A stretch of 64,000 bases of DNA, taken from contig JAFSKJ010000110.1 in assembly GCA_017449025.1 (NCBI GenBank), positions 1-64,000 on the forward strand, given 5' to 3'. Source of the DNA: Prevotella sp. Lineage in GTDB: Bacteria > Bacteroidota > Bacteroidia > Bacteroidales > Bacteroidaceae. Positions 37,087 to 44,425 of the stretch are shown piece by piece (position 1 is the stretch's first letter; every line of letters begins with the position of its first letter). Below the pieces are notes generated by a model. That model was not told where the DNA came from and searched no databases. It saw only the letters and a program-made list of their open reading frames with translations. Both the position numbers and the translations under genes were made by a program.

Positions 37087-38070
37087 TTAGTCTGTGAACA
37101 GCGAATACTCCTTTACCAACCATGCCAAGGCACTGGCTCCAAGCACGTCGCGTTCCTTCTCGTCGAGTGTAGGCACGAGGAACTTCACCTTTCCGGCAAT
37201 ATTGTGGAACACATGCTCATCAAACGCTTGCTTGGCTGGTTCTATCAATCTGTCGCCCGCCTGGACTATTGGGCCTGCAAAGATTATGGCTTCCGGGTTT
37301 ACTATCGATGCGTAGTTGGCCAGGCCGACTCCCAGTATGCGGCCTGTGCGGCGCATCGTCTCCACGGCCAGCTCGTCGCCTTCGTTGCAAAGGCTTATGA
37401 CTCTGTCTAAAGTCAATTTCTCATCCTGGCGCATTGGCGAATAAATATCAGTCTCGGCCATCACCTCGGCTGCTGTCATCAGTATGCCCTTGTCGGCCGT
37501 ATAGGTCTCTAAGCAGCCTCGCTTTCCGCAGCCGCACAGGCGGCCTCCAGGCTTATAGCATGTGTGCCCTATCTCTCCGGCAAAGCCGTTGGCTCCCCTG
37601 TATGCCCGTCCGTTGATAAAAAGGCAGCTTCCCATTCCCAGTCCCAGGGTCACTATGAGGAACGACTTCATGCCGTGGGCCGAGCCGAACACGTATTCGC
37701 CCATGCCCGTGGCGTAAGCATTGTTTGCCAATGCCACTGCCAGTCCCAGCCGGTCGCGCAGCATGGCTGCCAACGGTATCCGCCCCTTCCATGGCAGGTT
37801 GGGAGGGTTCTCAATGGCACCCGTGCGAAAATTGGCACTTGGCGAGCTTACTCCCACGGAACGTATGCTCTCATAGCCTCCGTTTTGTTCGGAAATAGTC
37901 AAGATGGCTTCGCTGAGCGCTGTGACGAAGCCGTTGATTTCCGGATATTTATAAGTGGGAATCGACGACTTGGCTAAGATGTTGCCACGCAGGTCGATAA
38001 TGGCCAGAGTGGTAACGTCCAAGCAGATGTCAACTCCAATAACTCGTGTCTTGTTTAATGTTCCTATCAT
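37087..38070 (-). CDS. ROK family protein, copy 3 (Asp replaced by Asn)
   Basis: Encodes 327 residues from ATG 38070. The frame is open 41 codons higher but that part covers the promoter. The zinc motif CGCGKRGCLETY follows GEIGH. The position of the catalytic Asp reads LANNAYATGMGE (codons AAC AAT), so the general base is lost. The N-terminal loop is GVDICLDVTTLA. A dead kinase or sugar sensor is more likely than an enzyme. First gene of the ROK3-ROK2-ROK1-menI-menF-menD run. Confidence 0.85.
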   Translation of the reverse strand: MIGTLNKTRVIGVDICLDVTTLAIIDLRGNILAKSSIPTYKYPEINGFVTALSEAILTISEQNGGYESIRSVGVSSPSANFRTGAIENPPNLPWKGRIPLAAMLRDRLGLAVALANNAYATGMGEYVFGSAHGMKSFLIVTLGLGMGSCLFINGRAYRGANGFAGEIGHTCYKPGGRLCGCGKRGCLETYTADKGILMTAAEVMAETDIYSPMRQDEKLTLDRVISLCNEGDELAVETMRRTGRILGVGLANYASIVNPEAIIFAGPIVQAGDRLIEPAKQAFDEHVFHNIAGKVKFLVPTLDEKERDVLGASALAWLVKEYSLFTD

Positions 38071-38091
38071 AGTATCGCGATAAACTGCCCA

Positions 38092-38123
38092 CAAATTTAT
38101 GTAAAATTCTCTAACCAGCCAAA
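38092..38123 (-). promoter_or_regulatory. Promoter of the ROK-men block
   Basis: The minus strand has TTTG (38120-38123), 20 bases, TAAATTTG (38092-38099). The leader to ATG 38070 is about 18 bases. Confidence 0.75.
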
Positions 38124-38156
38124 TAATTTGTCTCTTTTTTTTGTACACTGACAAAA

Positions 38157-38187
38157 TGTCGCACACTTCTGCCTCTTTGTCGCACAC
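38157..38187. promoter_or_regulatory. Direct repeats upstream of clpB
   Basis: TGTCGCACAC occurs at 38157-38166 and 38178-38187, exactly 21 bases apart (two helical turns), between ROK copy 3 and clpB. The second copy also pairs with GTTTGTGCG at 38205-38213. This may be a binding site for a regulator; no TAnnTTTG box for clpB was found nearby. Confidence 0.4.
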
Positions 38188-38259
38188 AAACAATGGGGCA
38201 CGGTGTTTGTGCGGACGAGGGCAAAGACATTACAAACTAACGATTAGGAGGAAAGAACC

Positions 38260-40791
38260 ATGACATTAGACAAGTTTACAATCAAGGCGCAGGAGGCAGT
38301 ACAGCAGGCTGTCAACAGCGCGCAGCTCAGCGGCCAGCAGGCCATAGAGGCGGTGCACTTGCTGAAAGGTGTGCTTGACAAGGCTCGCGACGTGAGCAAC
38401 TTTTTGTTCCAGAAGATGGGTGTTAGTGCCCAGCAGATAGAAATGCTCGTCGACCAGGAGATAAAGCACCTGCCTCGTGTGGAGGGTGCGGGACAGCCCT
38501 ATCTCTCAGGCGAATCCAACCAGGTGATTGTCAAGGCCACCGAGCTGTCGCAGAAGATGGGCGACGAGTTTGTCTCTGTAGAGCCGCTGCTATTGGCCAT
38601 CTTGCAGGTGAACTCCACTGCCAGCCGCATCTTGAAGGATGCCGGCTGCACCACCAAGGACATGGAGCACGCCATACAGCAGCTGCGCCGAGGCGAGAAG
38701 GTGCAGTCGCAGAGCGCCGACGACAACTACCAGTCGTTGGAGAAATATGCCAAGAACCTTGTCGACCTTGCCCGCAAGGGTAAGCTCGACCCTGTGATAG
38801 GCCGTGACGACGAGATTCGCCGTATGCTCCAGATTCTCAGCCGCCGCACAAAGAACAACCCGATACTTATAGGTGAGCCGGGCACCGGCAAGACCGCCAT
38901 CGTAGAGGGCCTGGCAGGGCGTATCGTCAGGGGCGACGTGCCCGAAAACCTTAAGGACAAGCAGCTCTTCTCGCTCGACATGGGCGCGCTGGTGGCAGGC
39001 GCCAAGTACAAGGGGGAGTTCGAGGAGCGCCTGAAGAGCGTCATCAACGAGGTGACGAAGTCCGACGGCCGCATCATCCTGTTCATCGACGAGATACACA
39101 CGCTGGTGGGAGCCGGCGGAGGCGAGGGGGCCATGGATGCAGCAAACATACTGAAGCCGGCCTTGGCGCGAGGAGAGCTGCGTGCCATAGGTGCCACTAC
39201 ACTGAACGAGTATCAGAAATACTTCGAGAAGGACAAGGCTTTGGAGCGCCGCTTCCAGACGGTAATGGTTGACGAGCCCGACGAGCTGTCGGCAATATCC
39301 ATACTAAGAGGTCTTAAGGAGCGCTATGAGAACCATCACAAGGTGCGCATACAGGACGATGCCTGCATCGCTGCCGTACAACTGTCGGAGCGTTACATCT
39401 CAGAGCGCTTCCTGCCCGACAAGGCCATTGACCTTATGGACGAGGCAGCTGCCAAGCTCCGCATGGAGCGCGACAGCGTGCCTGAGGAACTCGACGAGAT
39501 TACCCGACGCCTGGCACAGCTCGAAATAGAGCGGGAGAGCATCAAGCGCGAAACCAGTGCGGTAAGCGATTCCGCCGCTAACACAAAACTCCAGCAGCTT
39601 GACAAGGACATAGCCGAACTGCGCGAGCAGGAGACGCAGTTCCGTGCCAAGTGGGAAAGCGAGCGCCAACTCATCAACAAGATTCAGCAGGACAAACAGC
39701 AGATGGAAAGCCTGCGCTTAGAGGCTGAACGCGCCGAACGCGAGGGAAACTACGGCCTTGTGGCTGAAATCCGCTACTCCAAGCTGAAGGCTCTCGAGGA
39801 CGACATCAAGCAGATCCAAGCCCAACTGGCGAACGCACAAGGCGGCAACTCTCTCGTACGCGAGGAAGTAACCGCCGACGACATCGCCGAGGTTGTATCG
39901 CGCTGGACGGGCATTCCCGTTAGTCGCATGCTGCAGAGCGAGCGCGAAAAGCTGCTCAACCTTGAGCAGGAGCTGCACCGACGCGTCATCGGACAGGACG
40001 AGGCCATCATCGCCGTCAGCGACGCCGTGCGACGCTCACGCGCCGGCCTGCAAGACCCGAAGCGACCCATTGCCTCGTTCATCTTCCTCGGCACCACGGG
40101 CGTGGGCAAGACGGAGCTGGCAAAGACGCTGGCCGAATACCTGTTCAACGACGAGACGATGATGACGCGAATAGACATGTCGGAGTATCAGGAGAAGCAC
40201 ACCGTGAGCCGGCTCATAGGAGCACCCCCGGGATACGTGGGCTACGACGAGGGCGGACAGCTGACAGAGGCCGTCAGACGCAAGCCTTACCAGGTGCTGC
40301 TGTTCGACGAGATAGAGAAAGCTCACCCCGACGTGTTCAACATTCTGTTGCAGGTGATCGACGACGTCCGCCTCACCGACAACAAGGGGCGAACGGCAAA
40401 TTTCAAGAACACCATTATAATAATGACCTCGAACGCCACGCGCGAACAGCTGCGCACGGTGATGCGCCCGGAGTTCCTGAACCGTATCGACGAGATCATC
40501 ACCTTCCAGCCGCTCTCACGCGAGCAGATTGCCGACGTGGTGCGCCTGCAGATAAAGAGGGTGCAGCAGATGCTGGAACCGCAGGGCTTCAGCCTTGAAG
40601 TGACACCGCAGGCCATAGACTACCTGGCCCAGGAGGGCTACGACCCCGACTACGGTGCACGTCCGGTGAAGCGCGCCATACAGCAGTTAGTGCTCAACGA
40701 CCTGTCGAAGCGGCTGCTGGCCGGCGAAGTGAACCGCGACAAGCCCATCATCGTCGACGAGTTCGGCGATGGCCTCGTCTTTCGCAATTAA
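38260..40791 (+). CDS. clpB: ATP-dependent disaggregase ClpB
   Basis: A heat-shock AAA+ disaggregase working with DnaK. It has 843 residues. The N-domain covers 1-150. AAA-1 has Walker [15 protein letters not shown] near 205. The coiled-coil M-domain runs from about 400 to 520. AAA-2 has [14 protein letters not shown] near 611, and the protein ends LVFRN. An unusually strong AGGAGG lies 9 bases before the ATG, rare in this phylum. No terminal ClpP-binding loop (IGF/L) was noticed, in line with ClpB rather than ClpA/C. Confidence 0.96.
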   Translation: MTLDKFTIKAQEAVQQAVNSAQLSGQQAIEAVHLLKGVLDKARDVSNFLFQKMGVSAQQIEMLVDQEIKHLPRVEGAGQPYLSGESNQVIVKATELSQKMGDEFVSVEPLLLAILQVNSTASRILKDAGCTTKDMEHAIQQLRRGEKVQSQSADDNYQSLEKYAKNLVDLARKGKLDPVIGRDDEIRRMLQILSRRTKNNPILIGEPGTGKTAIVEGLAGRIVRGDVPENLKDKQLFSLDMGALVAGAKYKGEFEERLKSVINEVTKSDGRIILFIDEIHTLVGAGGGEGAMDAANILKPALARGELRAIGATTLNEYQKYFEKDKALERRFQTVMVDEPDELSAISILRGLKERYENHHKVRIQDDACIAAVQLSERYISERFLPDKAIDLMDEAAAKLRMERDSVPEELDEITRRLAQLEIERESIKRETSAVSDSAANTKLQQLDKDIAELREQETQFRAKWESERQLINKIQQDKQQMESLRLEAERAEREGNYGLVAEIRYSKLKALEDDIKQIQAQLANAQGGNSLVREEVTADDIAEVVSRWTGIPVSRMLQSEREKLLNLEQELHRRVIGQDEAIIAVSDAVRRSRAGLQDPKRPIASFIFLGTTGVGKTELAKTLAEYLFNDETMMTRIDMSEYQEKHTVSRLIGAPPGYVGYDEGGQLTEAVRRKPYQVLLFDEIEKAHPDVFNILLQVIDDVRLTDNKGRTANFKNTIIIMTSNATREQLRTVMRPEFLNRIDEIITFQPLSREQIADVVRLQIKRVQQMLEPQGFSLEVTPQAIDYLAQEGYDPDYGARPVKRAIQQLVLNDLSKRLLAGEVNRDKPIIVDEFGDGLVFRN

Positions 40792-40819
40792 GGCTTACAA
40801 TATGATGTAACTCAAAACC

Positions 40820-40913
40820 CACATTCTCGGGAGCGCGCCCGAGATGACACGCAGCAGTCCGTGAAGCGCAGTTTGCCCGCGCTCCACATTCTCGGGCGCG
40901 CCCGAGATGACAC
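40820..40913. repeat. Two GC-rich direct repeats with hairpins
   Basis: CACATTCTCGGG, then GCGCGC, then CCCGAGATGACAC, occurs twice (40820-40850 and 40885-40913). Each folds on itself through TCTCGGG/CCCGAGA. Confidence 0.85.
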
Positions 40914-40922
40914 TTTCGACCT

Positions 40923-40989
40923 GCGGTTGAAATTTGGCAGCGTATTTAGCTGCTTAACGGCCTGAACTATTCAGGCCGTTTTCAACCGC
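40923..40989 (+). other. Three-way junction fold, possible structured RNA or terminator of clpB
   Basis: The outer stem GCGGTTGAA (40923-40931) pairs with TTCAACCGC (40981-40989). It encloses two hairpins: GCAGC/GCTGC (40937-40953) and an 11-base-pair stem AACGGCCTGAA/TTCAGGCCGTT (40956-40980) with a 3-base loop. The second could serve as a terminator because four T residues follow. Pairing is exact in all stems. Confidence 0.5.
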
Positions 40990-41012
40990 ATAGCACGTAA
41001 ATTTTTGTTCGT

Positions 41013-41150
41013 AAAAATGGCGTGAAACATTGAGGCCATCCAGAGAGTGGCACTTTACGACCGTAAAGTGGCACTTAATTTCAAAAAAGTGCCACTTTAG
41101 CGTCGTAAAGTGCCACTCTGGATGAGGCCTCAATGTTTCACGCCATTTTT
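41013..41150. repeat. Giant palindrome, 64-base arms
   Basis: Arms 41013-41076 and 41087-41150 flank a 10-base loop. They pair throughout except for a two-base bulge on each side and one two-base swap. Each arm also contains partial inverted copies of an AGTGGCACTTTA-like word, so smaller hairpins are possible. The element has terminal inverted repeats but no transposase, and it borders the prophage remnant. Confidence 0.9.
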
Positions 41151-41239
41151 TATTCTCAAACAGACTGAAAAATCACCTCCTCCATCCACCATCTTCGCCC
41201 TCATCAACATGCTGCATAACCTCGCAATACTAATTTAAC

Positions 41240-41260
41240 CATTTATTTTGAAACAACAAA
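41240..41260 (+). repeat. Shared phage-gene leader, copy 1
   Basis: A 21-base word beginning CATTTATTTTG recurs at 42438-42458 with one mismatch. Both copies precede a GACG-AAAAA stretch and an ATG, which suggests a shared leader of the prophage genes or a recombination site. Confidence 0.7.
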
Positions 41261-41263
41261 CAG

Positions 41264-41441
41264 AATGACGGAAAAAGAACAAAAAAACATCAAAATCTGG
41301 AAACTCTATACACTCAGCGTTAGAATCCAGGGCTGGTTATCGGAGCTCTCCGACACTCAACCGACGTCTTCTCGGCTTTCAAGACACACCGCGCACAGTC
41401 CGACATGGCAGCACGCCTCCTCGATTCCAACGGCAATCTAA
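41264..41441 (+). pseudogene. Fragment of unknown phage gene 5' end
   Basis: A 58-codon reading frame starting ATG 41264 after the shared leader (MTEKEQKNIKIWKLYTL). It runs into MuF sequence in the wrong frame and then stops. Probably the start of another phage gene joined to a truncated MuF gene by deletion. The product was not recognised. Confidence 0.35.
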
Positions 41442-42364
41442 AGCCGTTCGAACAGTGGAAACAGGAAGTCCTCCCCATCGCCGACCACCAGTGCCATGCC
41501 TGGCTCGAGACAGAATACAACACCGCCGTACTACGCGCACGTCAGGCCGCCAACTGGCAGCAGTTCCAGGCAGAAAAGGACATACTCCCCAACCTCAAAT
41601 GGCTGCCGTCAACGTCGCCAAATCCGGGGGCTGACCACCGCCAGTTCTGGAACACCATCCTACCCGTCGACCACCCCTTCTGGGACCAACACCGACCAGG
41701 AGACCGCTGGAACTGCAAGTGCGACCTCACCTCCACCGACGAAACACCCACCACTGTGCCCGCTGGTTCTGCCAGCGGGAATAACCCCCAGCCCGGCCTA
41801 AAGGACAACCCAGGAAAAACCCAGGCCGTCTTCTCCGATGACCACCCCTATTTCCCCGCTGACTGTAAGCACTGTGCCTTCTATAACCCCACACTAAAGG
41901 CCCGCCTTGCGACTGTCATCACAGCCCGCGTAAAGGACTGCTACCATTGTCCCTACATCGATGGCTGTATCGACCGCACGGCAGAAATAAAGCGCACAAT
42001 GAAGGAGCGTAAGAAGGAGGCAAGAAAGGCTGTACAAGGTAAGATGCTGACAAATCCAGACTTCCCGGAAAAGATAATGGTATCTCGCGCCAGCGTGGAC
42101 GAATGGACTAACCAGCCATTTATGTATATGGCAGAAAAGCATCAGATGCTGCTCGACATTGAAAGAGTGCTGAAGGAGGCTGAATATCTTGGACCAGCTG
42201 ATAAGCATAAAGAAAGGGAAGGACTGATACAGTCACACCTTTTCAAGACGCATGTCGAAGACATTGATGCCTACATCATTGTTTGGGAATTTGACTCAGG
42301 AGAATTTATATTGCACAGCATATCAGACTCTCCGAACATATTGAAGTTCTTAAAAAGAAAATAG
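41324..42364 (+). pseudogene. 5'-truncated phage MuF head protein fused to a probable nuclease toxin domain
   Basis: The frame is open from just after a TAG at 41321; the first ATG in frame is at 41405 (319 residues). Upstream in-frame sequence (VFSAFKTHRAQSDM) belongs to the MuF fold, so the native 5' end is missing. The middle part (HPFWDQHRPGDRWNCKC) is the phage Mu F-like domain of minor head proteins. After a Cys-rich linker, the last 100 residues (ASVDEWTNQPF, LLDIERVLKEAEYLG, IIVWEFDSGEF) resemble the PBECR group of barnase/EndoU/RelE-like nucleases. Such fusions are carried in phage heads as effectors. The domain naming is from memory. Confidence 0.6.
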
Positions 42365-42437
42365 CGAATGTGGGAAACTTGCCAGAACTCCAAATCTGGG
42401 GCCGCCCTCAAACGCTATTTCTGCCTGCAAAGGTAAG

Positions 42438-42458
42438 CATTTATTTTGAAACGACAAA
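42438..42458 (+). repeat. Shared phage-gene leader, copy 2
   Basis: Second copy of the word at 41240-41260, differing at one base, 17 bases before the terminase-fragment ATG. Confidence 0.7.
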
Positions 42459-42474
42459 TAAAAAAGACGAAAAA

Positions 42475-42816
42475 ATGAAGCAGATTGATAAAAATGCCCT
42501 CGTTGATTGGGAGAAATACAAGGAAGACGTGATGCGCTCCACCCCCGTTGACCAAAGCATGAGCCACGCCGAGCGTGAACGCCACCGCCTCTACCTCGAG
42601 GCGCATCCTATTGAGTGGATCAAGTTCTTCTACCCAGGATATGCCAAGTATGAGTTCGCTGACTTCCAGAAAAAGGCCATACGACGCATACTGGCACACG
42701 ATGAATGGTACGAGGTGCTTTCCTGGTCGCGTGAGCTGGCAAAGTCCACCATCACCATGTTCATCGTACTGTTCCTCACACTAACAGGAAAAATCAAGGG
42801 ATTCCGAAAACCTTGA
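42475..42816 (+). pseudogene. Phage terminase large subunit, N-terminal fragment
   Basis: Encodes 113 residues beginning MKQIDKNALVDWEKYKEDV. It contains the N-terminal part of a large terminase up to the Walker A-like SWSRELAKSTITM, then ends abruptly after KGFRKP, so ATPase motif B and the nuclease domain are missing. Full proteins have about 450-550 residues. It follows the MuF gene, opposite to the normal terminase-portal-MuF order, so the prophage is rearranged as well as deleted. Confidence 0.65.
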
Positions 42817-42831
42817 AAAGAGTAGGAAAAA

Positions 42832-42954
42832 CGAAAACCCAAAAGCCTTATGAAAGCCTCAATTTCAATTAGGATTTGGAAACTCAAAATCAGATTGGAC
42901 ATCTGGATTTGACTGACCAAAGGGAGGGGAAACCCTCCCACTTCTGGGTTTTCG
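42832..42954. terminator. Nested inverted repeats, terminator-like
   Basis: GGGAGGG/CCCTCCC (42922-42939, GAAA loop) lies inside a longer pairing of CGAAAACCCA (42832-42841) with TGGGTTTTCG (42945-42954). It stands between the prophage remnant and the end of the SGNH gene. Confidence 0.5.
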
Positions 42955-43016
42955 ATGCAAAATTACAAAAGCTTTTCCAATCATGCAAGAAGAAATCAAA
43001 AGTATCTGTTATCCTG

Positions 43017-44423
43017 CTATTCCACATACTGCAGGATGAAGTTCTCGGCTACTGGCAAGAAGCGGTCGTGACCGAGGCTGTTCAGGTGGGCGGTGTCGGT
43101 GCCCTTTCCCCCTTGGAAGTAGATTTTGCGGAACTGCTGGCTTGTGGCGAAAATGTTGGAGCGACGGGCAGCATCGAAGACGGGTATGCCGTAGGAGCCA
43201 CACACCTCGATCATGGCGTCGACCACCTGCTGGCGCGGACTTCCCACGAACCCCTCGCAGCACCACGGGGTGAAGAAGAAGAGCTGCGCCTTCGGGTACT
43301 TCTCTATCAGGCCCTGGCACAATATGCCAAGACGCTCTTTGAACGTGTCCATGCCGATTGAGTCGAGCCTGTCGTTGCTGGCATCGTTGTGTCCGGCAAT
43401 GACCACGACCATGTCCAAGTCGTCGCGCATGTCCTTGTAGCGCTTATACATGCCCGTTCCCCACTGCTTCAGGTCGAGGGCAATACAATTGCCGTTGCGA
43501 CCGTAGTTGAAGTACTCCATCTGGTGCTTGCGGGCAAACTTATAGTGCCATGTGTTCTCTATGGGTTCACGGTGGTTCCTTACGTAGCTGTCGCCGATAA
43601 AGCCTATCTTCCTGCCCTTCAGCGGGTCGATTGCGGGCATGCTGCGCAACACTGGCAACAGCGCCTTGCCCCAGAACGCGGCCAGAGCCTCCGCTCCCTT
43701 CTCGTTAGGGTGCAGCCAGTAGCTCCTGCCACGGGCATCTTTTTCCTCAAAGGCATCGGCTCGGTAGTGCTGTTCGAAGTATGCGTAGGCATCAGCGTCG
43801 CCAACATGCACATGGCCGGGCTTGCATTGCTCCGCCACCTTGGGCAGCAGCTCATAGTAGGTGTTCATAAGCTTCAGGCTCTTCTTCGACGCCACGGAGC
43901 CGTTCTTGGTTACATAGTCCGACGTGTTGTAAATGGGACGGTTGAGCACCACATGGGCATCGGGCCACAGGCGGAGCAGTGAGTCGATGACGACGGTGAG
44001 GTTTCTGACGTAGGCATCAGGCTCGGTATGGGCATTATGCTTGCGCTCCACAGCATCGTTGGTGCCCAGCATGAAGCTGAACAGCAGCGGCAGCGTGGGG
44101 TGTGCCTTCACCAGTTCCCGTGTCTTTGACACCACATCGCCAAAGTAGGTCTTCTCGCCTGCAGGTACAACATCGTTGGCATTGGGCAGGAAGTGATAGG
44201 TGGTACGGCCGCTACGCCCACAATTGCGGTAATAGACGGTGTCTATTTCCTCCTGTTGGCACAACCAGCGAGCACACTGGGTGGGAGGGGCGGTCTGCTC
44301 GCGCTGCTCATGCAGGGCACCGTAGGTGATGCTGTTTCCTATGAATACTATGTTGGCGCTTCGCTGGGCGAAGCCTAATGACAAATAAATGGCAAATGAC
44401 AAAGTAATCAGTAGCCGTCTCAT
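43017..44423 (-). CDS. Double SGNH/GDSL hydrolase
   Basis: Encodes 468 residues with a signal peptide (1-19). Two SGNH domains in tandem: domain 1 (about 24-262) has FIGNSITYG (Ser), MLGTNDAVE (Asn) and WLHPNEKGA (His); domain 2 (about 270-465) has FIGDSYVRN (Ser), IAGHNDASND (Asn) and TAHLNSLGH (Asp/His). The domains differ, so this is not a recent duplication. Probably deacetylates xylan or similar glycans in the periplasm. It is last of the GH115-GH2-SGNH operon and starts 2 bases after the GH2 stop. Confidence 0.85.
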   Translation of the reverse strand: MRRLLITLSFAIYLSLGFAQRSANIVFIGNSITYGALHEQREQTAPPTQCARWLCQQEEIDTVYYRNCGRSGRTTYHFLPNANDVVPAGEKTYFGDVVSKTRELVKAHPTLPLLFSFMLGTNDAVERKHNAHTEPDAYVRNLTVVIDSLLRLWPDAHVVLNRPIYNTSDYVTKNGSVASKKSLKLMNTYYELLPKVAEQCKPGHVHVGDADAYAYFEQHYRADAFEEKDARGRSYWLHPNEKGAEALAAFWGKALLPVLRSMPAIDPLKGRKIGFIGDSYVRNHREPIENTWHYKFARKHQMEYFNYGRNGNCIALDLKQWGTGMYKRYKDMRDDLDMVVVIAGHNDASNDRLDSIGMDTFKERLGILCQGLIEKYPKAQLFFFTPWCCEGFVGSPRQQVVDAMIEVCGSYGIPVFDAARRSNIFATSQQFRKIYFQGGKGTDTAHLNSLGHDRFLPVAENFILQYVE

Positions 44424-44425
44424 GG

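Larger units (their letters stand above)
40792..41260. other. Structured gap after clpB
   Basis: No gene. It holds two GC-rich direct repeats (40820-40850 and 40885-40913), a three-way-junction fold with a terminator-like arm (40923-40989), and a palindrome with 64-base arms (41013-41150), followed by about 100 bases with nothing recognisable. Confidence 0.8.

Noticed and set aside
40820..40913. Two GC-rich repeats as a CRISPR array
   Set aside because: Only two units, each palindromic, with no regular spacers and no cas genes.
41013..41150. Giant palindrome as an integron attC site
   Set aside because: No integron integrase or paired core sites are visible, and arm pairing is far more complete than in attC.
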